A DNA stretch of 64,000 nucleotides, taken from NCBI RefSeq assembly GCF_022581195.2, contig NC_061473.1:6448001-6512000 (forward strand), written 5' to 3'. Within the stretch, counting starts at the first letter, position 1. Each line of letters begins with the position of its first letter. A program made the translations under genes and the position numbers. This stretch comes from Helicoverpa zea. Taxonomy: Eukaryota > Arthropoda > Insecta > Lepidoptera > Noctuidae. Below, piece by piece: positions 1-11,999 of this stretch. The notes below the pieces were generated by a model. That model worked only from the letters and a program-made list of their open reading frames with translations, made no database searches and was not told the DNA's origin.

Positions 1-807
1 TGGCTTGAAAGTCGGACAGACATTAATAATACCTCCTAAAATTGTTTATTGCTCTATTATTTCTACCACATTCCATACTTACAAACGCAAGTTCCTTTTA
101 AAATATTCTCTAAACTAATTTACCCATGTCAAACGTAGTTATTAAGATGTGTGCCACGTCTAGTTCGTAATGAGGTTTTGTACAAATGGCGACGCGCAGG
201 AATGTTCCTAGCCTTTGATACGCAAGGCTGTAGCCTGATAGGAATGTCTTTCGATCTATCGATATAATTATATAAATAAATTATGTGAAATTGCTTCAAT
301 ATTGATTAATAGACTGTTTATAGGATTATTTTTGTCCATATTGCTACTGGATTATGATTCTCTTCGGGTAAAGTATGCAGTGTTTTGACTTCATCAGAAT
401 TTTGTAATGGCCCATCAGTTAATTTATGTGTTTTTGTATTCCCCTTATTTTTTCAGGTAACCTCGTACCTAAATAGCATAATGTTAGTAATTACATATTT
501 TTGTTATTAGCTTATAATGTGTCCCAATACAAAATGTCATCAACGAGCTTACGTCATGATTGAAGTTTCCTTTAAGCCCTTTCAGCATTTCTGCAAAAAA
601 CACCCCTCTTTTCACCGGCCATAACTTCCCAATCAAATCTAATCACAATCGATCTTCAAATTCCAATAAGACATTCATTATGCAATCAGCTTCCACCTCG
701 CATAACTTCCCCAAACAGCCTGTCAAATCATAACAAATGTTCACACCATTCAGTCTCTTATCAGACACCATCTAACTGTGATAACTAGCTGACAGGCACT
801 GGTAACA
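1..807. other. Non-coding AT-rich DNA, nothing recognised
   Basis: No open frame, RNA gene or recognisable repeat was found in this stretch. Confidence 0.5.
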
Positions 808-914
808 AATGACTGGGCTTCGATAATGGCTACTAATCTGTCAAATAGACACAAGGGCGACTGTTCGAAAGACGAGGAAATGAAAAGACTCAAGTCAGGG
901 TTCGAAATTGGATA

Positions 915-1055
915 AGAGTAACCGCGGCCCTGGTACATAAAAGGCCTACGACAGAACACGATGGTTTTTAGTCAGTAAGAGTCTGACACTCCCTCCCCGC
1001 TGCTAACCCACAGCGGGAGGGGTCATTTGATGATTTTTGACGTCGTTAAAAAAAA
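915..1055 (+). mobile_element. SINE-like element 'B' nested in repeat A
   Basis: A 141-bp insertion begins near ACCGCGGCCCTGG, ends in an A-rich tail after TTTTTGACGTCGTT and contains a strong hairpin (CCCTCCCCGCTG...CAGCGGGAGGGG region, 990-1022). It is flanked by 17-bp near-identical repeats, GGGTTCGAAATTGGATA at 898-914 and GGGTTCAAAATTAGATA at 1056-1072, a target-site duplication with two differences. Further copies occur at 54546-54680 (plus) and 52218-52345 (minus). Confidence 0.75.
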
Positions 1056-1107
1056 GGGTTCAAAATTAGATAGGACAATACTAGACTTACCTGTTGATGT
1101 GAATTGA

Positions 1108-1232
1108 CTGGACTATGTAGTCTGAAATCACCAACCCGCATTAAGCAAGCGTGGTGATTAATGCTCAATCCTTCTCCGTGTTAGAGGAGGCCTGTGCCCA
1201 GCAGTGGGGATAAAAAAGGTGTAACAGTAACA
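1108..1232 (+). mobile_element. SINE 'C' with RTE-like 3' tail, nested in repeat A
   Basis: A 125-bp insertion is flanked by GTGAATTGA at 1099-1107 and 1233-1241. Its body contains TGAAATCACCAACCCGCATT and GTGGTGATTAATGCTCAATC. Its 3' part GAGGCCTGTGCCCAGCAGTG followed by an A-rich tail matches the last coding bases of the RTE element (GAGGCCTTTGCCCAGCAGTG). Minus-strand relative at 62008-62105. Confidence 0.75.
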
Positions 1233-1448
1233 GTGAATTGAACTCTATTGTCAAGAGTGTAAGGTTGGAAGTTGCTTGGAGTTTGAAGGGGGTATATTGT
1301 CAGGTGGGGTAAAAGCGAGTACCATAACTAGGATGATATATTCAACCATTGACAATATATGACTTTATAATAGTATGACTTTTAAATTACTATGTGTATT
1401 AAGTATTTACTAGGCTGAAGTTTTAAGTTACCTATATTGTTTAATTAC

Positions 1449-1665
1449 AAATGGCTAGGCTTTGATTAAAGCCACTAATCTATCAGTTAGCCACAAGGGC
1501 GACTGTTCGAAAGACGAGGAAATGAAAAGACTCAGGTCAGGGTTCGAAATTATGCTCCTTTCTAGACTTTGCTGTTGAAGTGAATTGAACACTATTTTGA
1601 AGACTGTAAAGTTGGAATTTGATTGGGGTTCGAAGGTGGTGTATTTGGAGTAAGGCGCGGTTTGT
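1449..1665 (+). repeat. Interspersed repeat 'A' copy 2, uninterrupted
   Basis: Same family and orientation as 808-1310; it serves as the empty-site reference for the two nested insertions there. Family not identified. Confidence 0.6.
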
Positions 1666-1820
1666 GGTGTAAGATCTTTTATCAGTCGAGACATTTGTAT
1701 TGGCATTATTGTTCTGTAGGTTGCTTTTATATGGTTATCTTAGAAAACGGTTAATAAACCAAGTAAAAGCGTAATATACCTTACTGTTTAAAGTGGTTTG
1801 GTTTAGAATACTTAATACTT

Positions 1821-1974
1821 CAGTCTAACCAAGGGATATTGGGTTGCCCGGGTAACTGGGTTGAGGAGGTCAGATAGGCAGTCGCTCCTTGTAAAGCAAT
1901 GGTACTCATCTGAATCCGGTTAGACTGGAAGCCGACCCCAACCTAGTTGGGAAAAGGCTCGGAGGATGATGATG
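1821..1974 (+). mobile_element. 3' part of a noctuid-type tRNA-headed SINE ('SINE-N')
   Basis: It contains GTTGCCCGGGTAACTGGGTT, GAGGAGGTCAGATAGGCAGT and GGTTAGACTGGAAGCCGACC and ends in GGCTCGGAGGATGATGATG. These blocks recur in the fuller copies at 4809-5195 and 44317-44690. The tRNA-derived head is missing here. The family resembles SINEs described from Helicoverpa (from memory). Confidence 0.8.
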
Positions 1975-2875
1975 GTTTAGATACTTCTTGGTCCTCTAGC
2001 CAAGGTCAAATGTCAATCAAAAGGTAAACAAACTTTTCAGGACTTTAGCTAAATCCAGCTAATTAAACTTTAATTATAAACGGTTCGTTAATTGCACGTC
2101 GAATTTATCATGTTGATTACAATGACACAAAAAGGTTTGATCCGTCATTGAACACCTGTTTCGAGTGATTGATTCTAAATAATGAAGTGTTGGGATTTTT
2201 AGTACATACTTAGTAGTCTTAATTCCATAGTGGTAAAGCACCCGATCCTTTTGGAAATCAATGGGAAGGCTTATGTTCAGCAACAGTCTTTCTATGACAG
2301 AAATGATGACGATGATGATGAGTTTAAAATTCTCCGACATCGACGAGTGAATCAAACTCCTATGTATGCAGTAAATCCCTCACGACAAACCTCCAAATAC
2401 CATCAACTATTTAGGTAGGTAACATGCAATATTAATTCACGAATACAAACCAGATAAACTGTTGCCAAGTGCACGTAAACTTAACAAGTAAAACAACAAT
2501 TTCTCTACCTACAATTCCTTAGTAACGCATGACTAAGCACATACAATTCCATCGATATTTGGCCAACAGCCGACATTGCACTAATTTTTCGCAACGCCCT
2601 GCGTACCACGCAACTTTGACAGCTGAGAAACAAAATGGCGGATAGCACGAACGTTACCGAACGTGGTACCGGCTGGGAATAAGCGAATTTATTATGGTGT
2701 GGTCGTTGAACTTTATTGTTATGTTATTTTAGAGCTGAATTTGGGTAATGACTGAAAAGGCACGTGCTGATTTTTTTGTTGTCATATGGTAGACTATTTA
2801 CTTATGTCATATTATTTCATGGTCATTCGGAAGGTACTGAAATTTGGAACTCTTTTTCATCATTTACACATAATA

Positions 2876-2945
2876 TGTGGTAGGCCCGAGGAACTGTGTT
2901 GAAGAGGTTAGATGTCGTTCCATGTAAAACACAGGTAATGCACTA
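2876..2945 (+). mobile_element. Decayed SINE-N fragment
   Basis: A short stretch resembles the 3' part of SINE-N (GTTGAAGAGGTTAGATGTCG, then CATGTAAAACACAGGTAATG) with many changes. Confidence 0.3.
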
Positions 2946-3099
2946 TTAAGGCTGGAATGTTTCCAATTATGTTGAATACTAATTGTTATATTTTGTTGTT
3001 TCAGGTAAAATCTACCGACTGCATACACGAATACCCAGTAAGTTATATGTATAAGGATACATATAAGACCAACCTGTTTTGATCCTGTATTGGAAATCA

Positions 3100-4787
3100 T
3101 ATTATTATATTCCGTATTTTGGTTTGAGGCCCCAGAAACTCCTAAAGATGCTTTGCTTGCTTATTGTATTAAGTACCTATAGACAATCCGATGTAATTTA
3201 TCGACTAATATATTTTAAGTAAAGGTACATAGACGTCTTAATTTATTATTAAAAAATAGTTTTTTTATGATTTTTCAATATGGCGGCAATCGCCATGACA
3301 GACAAACGTCAAAATTTCAAAGATACTTACCTAGAGGGTGACGTGAAGAAGTGCAAAAACATTAATAAATGATAGTTTTGAATGACAGACTGTGTCTGTA
3401 AATATGCTTTGTATAAAAGATTGATTGATTGTATTTTAAAATACAAACCTACCATTTATTTGAGGAATATCCAAAAGCACCTACCAATGAGGGTTTTCGA
3501 TACTTTTTCTGCCGCCAGGCGGCGCTTCGTATGCGTCAGGTCCAAACAGCTGTCAAATAGTATGGAATTGTGGGGTCCGAACTTATTATTTATTGAAATT
3601 CTGTTATATTGGAAGTGTTATTGATTTTATTATGGACTACGGTCAGAATAAGGTTTCCGAACTAAAAATTGAGCTAAGAGAGAGGGTGCAAAAGTCACTG
3701 GTACTAAGGAAAAGCTTGTTGAAAAATTTGTTAACACAATATGATTTAGTTTTTTTTATTTACTCAACCTCAATAGTAAAACAATAATGCAGTGCTTTAA
3801 TTATAAAATAAAAAAAACACTAAAATCGTTCACTATTCATAGTAAAGATAAGCACTTTGACAGTTACCTGGACCTGACGACTCGGTGCTGCCACCTCGTG
3901 GACGCCATTTTAGAAAACCCTCATTTATGCCGAATTGGACGTCACACATTCCTTCATATTGCCTTGCCTATGGTTACCATAGACAGTTACTTTTATACTT
4001 TGTATCAACCAACAGTAAAAAGTCTGTCTTATAAAAATGTACTTCTGAAATCACAAATTATTATCCTCTGAGCAAGCATGCTTATGATCAATGTTATCTA
4101 TTGCTTATAAGCTGCTTCCTAGTTTTTGCATCTTATAGCTATAAAGTAATAGTTGATGATGGTCCATTCATAACTTGAGAGCAATGACCTTAACCATACA
4201 TTAATACCTGTTTACTTAGGTACAACATCGATAATATTGAGGAAGAAGTATACTAGACGTATCTTCAATGAAAATTGATGCATTAACAATATGATGTGTC
4301 TTTATTTTTGCACTTTTACACCAAAATTATAGAACCGTTTTTAATGGAATTTAGAGTGCAGATAGAGTAGAGCTTGTAAAAGGACAGTTCAGACGATTGC
4401 GTTAAGTGGTTATCTCGGCACCGGGATAAACGGTTAAGCTAACTTAGAAGATGGCCAAGAAATTATTTCGTTTCAAACTACCCGGAACTCAACACCTATC
4501 TACCATCAAACCACCGTTATCAGATAAAAACAACCAACAACAAGTTACGTAATAAAATAAAAATGCACACACACGCTTTTGCAATTAAGATAGACACTTA
4601 AACCCCATAAAAAAACATCAAGCGAAAACCAACTCTATTGCCATACAAATAGGGTCGTTAAAAATTTGCAATGAATTATGTATACCTGCTCAAAATTACT
4701 TAATAGACACGTGACTCGGACTGCAATGACAGGCCATGTCTAATCCAGTCCAAGATCAAATTTCAAGGTTTTTTTAGGTTATAAAGA
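3100..4787. other. Non-coding DNA, nothing recognised
   Basis: Short open frames (up to 94 codons) occur by chance; none shows domain, codon or splice evidence. A CAATATGGCGG / GACAAACGTCAAA motif pair near 3278-3312 is a short dispersed type. Confidence 0.4.
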
Positions 4788-4808
4788 TTTTTTTCGTAAC
4801 CAATGTTG

Positions 4809-5195
4809 CTTGGTAAAGAAGTCATGGTGGCCTAGTGGGTAAAGAACCGACCATAAGTATGACGAGTCCAGGTCCTGCAAGTACCAATGCAACTCTTCTA
4901 AGTTTGTATGTGCTTTCTAAGTATATCTTGGACACCAATGACTCTGTTTCGCAGGGCACGTTAAACTGTAGGTCTCGGCTGTCATTGAACATCCTTGGCA
5001 GTCGTTATGGGTAGTCAGATGCCAGTAAGTCTGACACAGTCCAACGGGTATTTCGTTGCCCAGGTAGTTAACTGGGTTGAGGAGGTCAGATAGGCAGTCG
5101 CTCCTTGTAAAGCAGTGGTACTCAGCTGCATCTGGTTAGACTGGAAGCCGATCCCAGCATAGTTGGGAGAAGGCTCGGGAGATGATATGAATATT
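4809..5195 (+). mobile_element. Full-length SINE-N with 21-bp target-site duplication
   Basis: A 387-bp insertion. The tRNA-like head carries an A-box fit (TGGCCTAGTGG at about 4827-4837) and a degraded B box. The middle contains TTGAACATCCTTGGCAGTCG and the 3' part GGGTTGAGGAGGTCAGATAG, ending in ATGATATGA. It is flanked by a perfect 21-bp duplication, seven T followed by CGTAACCAATGTTG, at 4788-4808 and 5196-5216. Confidence 0.85.
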
Positions 5196-5216
5196 TTTTT
5201 TTCGTAACCAATGTTG

Positions 5217-6957
5217 GTGACATTGGTGCTGGCCTTACGTGATGTTGGCTTATTGGCAATGTTGGTGATTGGTCTAATTTCCGCTTTGAAATTGGCCCTA
5301 TTAGTCGTTAATGTATGTCTTATGGTCTTATGGGTAGTGTTTGTGCCAATTATGGCTCATAAAAAAAATTGCGATATAACTTTAAGTTGTCACTTTAGCT
5401 TAGCGGAAAATATTAATTTCCTAAGCATTTTTTAGCTGTAAGAAATTACTTAATTCTTATTTACAAATTGTGTATAATATTTTTTTTTTCAATATATCAC
5501 TAAATAAAGGCCAGCCTAGTATTTTATATGAATTCATCATCCAAATAGTTTATGTGTAAGACATATATTTGACTTCTAGATATTAAAAGTCAAACCCCTG
5601 TCGTTGAAAAACAAAAAATAAATAAACAGGTAATTGGCTTGTTTACATAAATAATATTAATTCCCCAATTAGTCATGACACTGTCAATTTATAATAGTTG
5701 ATAACTTATTTTATCGTTAATCGTACCTAGTGTTTAATTTATTTTTTAAAGTGCTACCATGTCGATTTTATTTGGAAAATACAAACATTAGATGCAGATT
5801 TTTTTATTGATTTATAGCGGGTTTTAATAACCCTTTTATTCATAGATATGTTTACTAGAGAGAGAAAATTTACATTACTTGTCAAAAGTCTATCTCTAAT
5901 AAGCAATAAATAGACAGATAGCTTATTGAAGTAAGATGATGTATTAGTCCCCAGCTACCGTACCTACTAGGAAGATTTCGAAGGTCTCATATGTCACATT
6001 CAACAAACATACAATCAATATTAATCGAGTATTTTAATCCCCTGTCAACATTATTCGATTGTATCGGTAATCGGAAATCGTATGTATCGATAATCGTGAA
6101 TCGATTCTCGTGTCTGTTGTGATGGTCAACCGGTCAGGTCCGACTTCCGAATGCTTTGGTCATACTTTGTTTTACTATACATATGTATATACTCTTTTTA
6201 ATTAATCGGATAAAAATATTATAAATTGCAAATTATAGGTAAACAAAACTCTTGACAGTTAGTAATTTATCGATTAAATTATTTTGAAATAGTTTTGTTT
6301 TAATTGTTAATGGTTTTTTGTACAAATAGTATTGTACAATTTATTCCGTCAATATTAAAAAGAAAATGAATTAAGTTAAAGCTAAAATGTCAAATGATGC
6401 ACATTAGCATTTACTTAAATATGGTCATCAATCATTTGCAAAAGAAAATAGTCGATTATTAGTTGGCCAACTACCTACTGAAGTTTTTAGTCGATTGTCT
6501 GCTCTTTAGGCTATTTCGTGTGCATTTAGGAGGAGTTTTTAAGCCCATCAACACATTGTATTAGTCACCTATCGATAATCGACAAAAAGAAGAATCGATA
6601 ATCTATTTTAATAATATTTTGGGTACACACTATTAGTCTTCTAAAATCGATTTTAAAGTACTTTCGGTAATGCAATATACGTACTAGCCGTTTCTCGCGG
6701 TTCCACGCGTGTATATGTAAACTACTACCACACATGAACTATTTCCTGCGATCGGGTAAGACGTGCCAAGTATTTGAGTTAGTTACGAGCTGGCATTAAG
6801 TTATTTTCACGTCCAACATGAATTTTCGCGTTCAATTTTCAAACTAAGTAGTTATTTTCAGACAAGCGAACATTAATATCATCGGTGAACTTGATCAAAA
6901 AATTACGTCCTTCACACATCCACAGTAAAATTTTCTCAAGGCCCAGCGGAAAATATT
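5217..6957. other. Non-coding AT-rich DNA with ATCGAT-type clusters
   Basis: No gene recognised. ATCGAT/CGATAATCG motifs cluster at 6060-6115 and 6570-6605, and a fragment of the 'GCTAGT' repeat family is at about 6684-6725. Confidence 0.4.
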
Positions 6958-7004
6958 TCATTCATGAGTAGGATTTTCTCTCAAATCGTCGCGGGCGCAA
7001 GCCG
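6958..7004 (+). other. Candidate 5' exon with consensus donor at 7005
   Basis: The stretch reads M-S-R-I-F-S-Q-I-V-A-G-A-S from ATG 6964 and runs into CCG|GTAAGT at 7005. It lies in a locally GC-rich patch (6980-7080). The frame leaves two bases, which would not fit the phase-0 acceptor at 36403 directly, so if real it is non-coding or belongs to another transcript. A fragment of an interspersed repeat sits just upstream (about 6684-6725). Low confidence. Confidence 0.15.
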
Positions 7005-7217
7005 GTAAGTGCACGCATCCTGTCCAACCTCTCAGACGACTTTCGACGCTTGCATTAAACACAGGACGTCAGAACGCGGTAATTGTGATAAAAACGTGAT
7101 ATGTAGCCGCTTATGGTGTAGGCCGCAATGGCTTTATCTGCATTTCTTTCTGTAGTGTGAATCGTTTGATTTTTTTGCTACTTAAAAAAATGCATTGAAT
7201 TGGAGAATATTTTATCA

Positions 7218-7412
7218 ATACTAATATAAAAAAGAGGAAACTTCTTTTTTGTTTGTATCCTAAAGGCCCAGAAACTACTGAGCCACTTTGAAAAAATATT
7301 CACTTTTGGAAAGCTTTTGGAAAACATTCCCGAGTAACATAGGCTATATTGTATCCGGGTGACGGCAGTAGTTCACACGGGACGTGGGTGAATTTGCGGG
7401 AAAACGGCTAGT
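7218..7412 (+). repeat. 'GCTAGT-end' interspersed repeat
   Basis: The family core runs CAGAAACTACTGAGCCACTT, CGAGTAACATAGGCTATATT, GGCAGTAGTTCACACGGGAC and ends GGAAAACGGCTAGT. Related copies lie at 9611-9888, 11861-11999, 26605-26754 and 26981-27285. Common in lepidopteran genomes; class not assigned. Confidence 0.65.
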
Positions 7413-8810
7413 TAATAAAGATGGTATGGATTCATATTTTTATGGAATAACTATATTTTTAAGTGTTGGTCATTTATTTGCTTTAGGAAATGACGTACTG
7501 ACTTTGCATCCCATAAGTGTTTTACAAACAAACACAAAATAAACAGACAAACATAACCAGGACTTGTTGACCTGTCCTTTTTCAATATTTAAAGTTAATA
7601 TGAGTCATTTGAAAGAGATTGAAAGGTCTTGTTATAACGGACAATGTTAAGTAGGTACTATGTACTATTGGTATAATGTAGGTACCTTTCTGATGTATAT
7701 ATAGTAATGGCGTTTTTAGTATGTATAAATTATGTTATAAATTGATAAAAATATACTGATGTTATATTTCAAGGAAAGAACAATGTCAGGTTTCGGCCCA
7801 CCCAATCAACTTTTAAAACTAAATTCTCACGGACACAAAGTTCTTTACTACAAAAATTTTAATATAAAATACTAACTTCTTATAAAACCTTTAATTGTTA
7901 TCTAGAACTTTTCAAAAAAAAATATCATTTTAATAAGTAATTATTTTGTTTATCGAGTTCAGGTTTTTCGTTTTAATAATTTGGAATAATTTGGTTTTGA
8001 GAAGTTCAATGTAAAAGTGGAAAACATAGAAAAGCTTCTGACATTAAACTACACAAAAAACTGTAAGAATTTTCACTGTACATGAAATATTTTTATTGAG
8101 CCTAAGTTACTATGGACGTCTGACATTGTTCTTTTTAACTATGTTTACTACCTCTCCCTAAACTTAAGATCGATCAACTATAAAACCAGGCTCTGAAGAA
8201 ATTTTTACGCGATTTTCATTGTAACATAGAGAAATTCAGAGATGACCTAAACGAAAACGAGACGGTTTGCCTTTTAATATGTATTATTTGGTCAACTTTG
8301 TTAATATACATACCTTTCCACGGTTTGTGAAAACGTACCCAGGTAGGCCAAAGACCCTTGAAGGTAAAATTCGTGACTGATATTAAAAATAAATAAAAAG
8401 AGATATCGATTTTTTTCCAGTTCACTCCACTTAGGTGTATTTTACAGGTAGGCTGTATGTGTCATTCGAATATGAAACGATTTTCTTTTGCATATGTTCT
8501 TAGATTCAGACAAAAAATATAATGTACGTCCAAAAATACATAATATATAACCTTAAGATAAGTAGCCGACCTCACAAAAGGTACTGATAATTACATTTTT
8601 ACACACCACATGTGCCACTCTAAATCATATTAAAAGCATAGACAAACAACAGTCATAGTACGACCTTCGTGGTGATTAGCAACTTCGCGGTAAAAATGCA
8701 TTTAAAATAAACCATAGACATCAATGACCTGGGCGTCAAAGGTTTTTTGTTCTGCTGAAAAAAAGGATACTTTTATACAAACTGTATATTCCTAACAATT
8801 GTTTTGTGGA
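7413..8810. other. Non-coding AT-rich DNA, nothing recognised
   Basis: No coding, RNA or repeat feature could be supported. Confidence 0.4.
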
Positions 8811-8814
8811 TTTG

Positions 8815-9050
8815 AAGAGATTGACATCCGCTCGCAGTCCGAAAGTTGGTGAATAATTACACCCATGTATCGGAGAGTACGTTGGTTTCGGTCCTACGCC
8901 TGATCTCTCTCCGGTCGTGTCGGATTGCCGTCCCAGCGGGTTATGAGAGTGAAGGAATAGTGAGTGCACCTGTGTCTGCGCAAATGTGCCTGCACTAATA
9001 TGTCCTCCCCTTAGCAATAATAGCCGCCGTGGCTGAAAATCGGCCTATTT
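8815..9050 (+). mobile_element. SINE/LINE-tail repeat 'D'
   Basis: GC-richer block containing GTGCACCTGTGTCTGCGCAA, ACTAATATGTCCTCCCCTTA and a 3' end GCCGCCGTGGCTGAAAATCGG. A minus-strand copy with the same blocks lies at 47885-48065. Class not determined. Confidence 0.6.
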
Positions 9051-9610
9051 TACTCTAGCAATGGAAAATACATGAAAAATAAAATTATGATATATAAAGT
9101 TTAAGCTGAAACAGGCAATTGAATTTAAAAAGTAAATGGGTACTAACAGTTGTTTTAGCAACATTACTTTGGTCTTAAAATGTTTGCATAACAGAGCGGA
9201 ACGGCTAGTATTTGTTTTTATTTTCTGAAAAAGAAACTAAATTACTTAGCGATGTACTGATTAAAAGATTACCGCCTTTCTTTTTACTTACTTCCCATTT
9301 TCGAAGTCGGTTTATGTCATCAGTTTTGCCTTATGTGCCTCAATTACTATTTGTGCTACATAATTTTGCAGTTCTGAAGTTAGCCATTAGGTACTTTTTG
9401 CGCATTCCTTCGTACCGACATTGTCTAGAAGCTTTGCTGGTTCAAAGATGGCTTCGATTGACGTCATAAGTTCAAAAACGCGCAAAAGACCAAACTTTTA
9501 AGTGTTTTAGATCTTAGGGAACCGGATTTAATGCTCCCAAGTTTACAATGTAAGCCCAAAAACATTAATTGAAAGTTATGCGCGTCCCTGACCAATCTTG
9601 CGACCTTCTA

Positions 9611-9888
9611 ATCTTTACTTATATAAAAAAGAAGAAAGATTTAATTGTTTGTTTGTTTGACATGAATAGGCTCCAAAACTTCTTGACCGATTTGGAAAAT
9701 CCTTTCACTGTTGGGAAGCTATATTATCCCCTGGTGAACATAAGCTATATTTTAACTAGGCATGAGCATTGAGCAGTAGTTCGGCTGGTCTATACCTATA
9801 GCACTAAAAACTATGTTTCTTTGAACACGGTCAGCTCAAAAACTCTTAGACCGAATTGAAAAAATCTTTCAGTATTAGTAGTCCGTGC
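9611..9888 (+). repeat. 'GCTAGT-end' repeats, host of a SINE insertion
   Basis: Two degraded pieces with the family core (AAACTTCTTGACCGATTTGG; AACTCTTAGACCGAATTGAA). The second is broken by the SINE at 9889-10168 and resumes at 10184 with AGATGGACATGGGTGAAACC. Confidence 0.55.
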
Positions 9889-10168
9889 GTATGTACTTTC
9901 TAAGTATATCTTAGACACCAATGACTGTGTTTCGGATGGCACGTTAAACTGTAGGTCCCGGCTGTCATTGAACATCCTTGGCAGTCGTTACGGGTAGTCA
10001 GAAGCCAGTAAGTCTGACACCAGTCTAACCAAGGGGTATCGGGTTGCCCGGGTAACTGGGTTGAGGAGGTCAGATAGGCAGTCGCTTCTTGTAAAGCACT
10101 GGTACTCAGCTGAATCCGGTTAGACTGGAAGCCGACCCCAACATAGTAGGGAAAAGGCTCGGAGGATG
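9889..10168 (+). mobile_element. 5'-truncated SINE-N with perfect 15-bp target-site duplication
   Basis: A 280-bp insertion starts in the middle of the SINE (GTATGTACTTTCTAAGTATA), so the tRNA head is absent, and ends GGCTCGGAGGATG. ATTAGTAGTCCGTGC flanks it exactly at 9874-9888 and 10169-10183. Truncation at the 5' end with intact duplication is the usual outcome of target-primed reverse transcription. Confidence 0.88.
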
Positions 10169-10586
10169 ATTAGTAGTCCGTGCAGATGGACATGGGTGAA
10201 ACCACTGGCAGAAGCTTGTTCAGAGATACAATAATATTTTGACAGATCTTTATCAAAAGGCCCTTGAGTCAAACACCTATAATAATATAATAATTTATGT
10301 CAAATTTTACCTCTTTGATTAACTCTTGATTGTCTTTTACGATAGTATAAAACATTTAATTATAAATTAATGATAAAAAACCAGGTCATATTAATGTAAA
10401 TACATCGTTTTTATTGCTCATAAACTGATTTTTATAATTATTATTAGATGTCAAGGTCATGTTGAGATTTTTAACCACCTGTCTAGCATAGAAGGCATAG
10501 AAGAGGAAAGCTCTTCTATGTTGGTTGGGGTCGGCATCCGGTTTTTTAAGCAACATCAAGAAAGCTGAAAAAGAGGGTGATGCTTT

Positions 10587-10894
10587 TTAGGGTTCCGTAC
10601 CCAAATTGTAAACGGGACCTATTGTTTTTTCTCCTCTGTCCGTCCGTCACCAGGCTGTATCTCATGAACCGTGATAGTTAGAGAGTTGAAATTTTCACAG
10701 ATGATGTATTTCTATTGCCGCCATAACAACAAATACTGAAAACTAGAATATAATAAATATTTTGGGGGGCTTCCATACAACAAACGTTATTTTTGCTCGA
10801 TATCAATAAGGGCAACAGGTAGATGCGGTTTTATAAATAATGGTACGGGACCCTTCGAGCGCGATTCCGACTTGCACTTGGCCGGTTTTTTAAA
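10587..10894 (-). repeat. Interspersed repeat 'E' (CCGGCCAAGTGC family)
   Basis: Read on the minus strand it begins AAAAAACCGGCCAAGTGCAA, contains GAGATACAGCCTGGTGACGG and ends GGGTACGGAACCCTAA. The plus-strand copy at 55367-55663 matches block by block. A very common insect repeat; class not assigned here. Confidence 0.75.
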
Positions 10895-11860
10895 TTGTAT
10901 GTTAATGATGTACGCTTACAACTTCGATTTTCCGCGTGACCTTCTTTTAATAAAAGAGTAAAATAAAAATAAAAACTTTTTTTTCATTCTCACGCGATAA
11001 AAGGGTAATAAATGGATTTGTTTAGTTTATATGTTCGAACCTTTAGGTCACTCCAGACAGAATTAATGTTTTTTGGCGCCAAAATTCTGTTTACAATGTG
11101 CCCTTTTTAAATTATAAGTCACGATGGTAACTTTATGGATATCAGATTCCCTTCGCCTTGTCCCCTCGACTTTTCAAAGATTTTTTTAAATTCTTATGTT
11201 TTCTCTCATCGATAGGTCTATCTTTTTAACTACTAATTGTTCCACCAGTGCCCGGAGAAAAACACTTCCCGTACCCAGTTAAAAATAGCGGAAGAAAAAT
11301 AGTGGAAGTGCGACAAACCGAGATGATACTTTTGCAATTATAATATTAGTAAGGACAAAGTATACCTATCTATTACGAATTGTCACGCCTACCGAAAACC
11401 ACTTACTAGAACTACTACATTTTTTTTTGCACTAACAGCCGTATATTTTCGTCAATCTTCATTTCCAAGTGTTCTGTCTTCTTTCTGCGTCTAATGCAAA
11501 TTCCCCGTCTAAAAATAATCAGTCAGTTATGTGTTTTCTACATTTACGGTCAGTGGTTAAGAAAGCTGACCGGCGCATGTGGGTCGCGGTTTTGATTACC
11601 AGTTACCACCTCAAGGAAGCAATTGCAATGAATTACGAAATTCTACTAGAATCCCACGAATTATATCTGTTGGATTACCTACATGAGGTTTGTAAGGAAA
11701 TTGAGACGGTTGACTCATTTATTCATGTATGTGTGTATAGATGGAGTAACCAAACAACACTTGGTGGTAGATTTTCACTGGTGAACAATGGAACTTTATA
11801 CATATGTAGTTAGTTATTTTGTAAGAGAGCCCTGTCATCTATAGGTACTATCTAAACATG

Positions 11861-11999
11861 TATAATAAAGAGGAAAGTAAAGGCTCCGAAACTGCAGATC
11901 CGATTTGAAAAATTATTTCACTGTTCTAAAGCTACATTTTATCCCGATATGGGCAGTAGTTCCCACGGGAAGTGGGTAAACCCACGGAAAACGGCTAGT
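11861..11999 (+). repeat. 'GCTAGT-end' interspersed repeat
   Basis: Contains GGCTCCGAAACTGCAGATCC, GGGCAGTAGTTCCCACGGGA and the terminal GGAAAACGGCTAGT. Confidence 0.65.

Larger units (their letters stand above)
808..1310 (+). repeat. Interspersed repeat 'A' copy 1, split by two nested SINE insertions
   Basis: The parts at 808-914, 1073-1107 and about 1242-1310 align in order to the uninterrupted copy at 1449-1665 (shared core GGGCGACTGTTCGAAAGACG, then AGGTTGGAAGTTGCTTGGAG-like sequence). The two gaps are exactly the SINE insertions at 915-1055 and 1108-1232, each with its own target-site duplication. Family not identified. Confidence 0.65.

Noticed and set aside
2635..2682. Micro-ORF M-A-D-S-T-N-V-T-E-R-G-T-G-W-E with good start context (CAAAATGG)
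   Set aside because: Only 15 codons, no donor after it, and CAAAATGGCGG/GACAGCTG motifs are dispersed elsewhere in the window; not enough to call a gene.
11469..11813. 114-codon open frame on the plus strand
   Set aside because: No recognisable domain, signal or flanking splice sites, and residue composition looks like translated non-coding DNA; one of the longest chance frames in the window.
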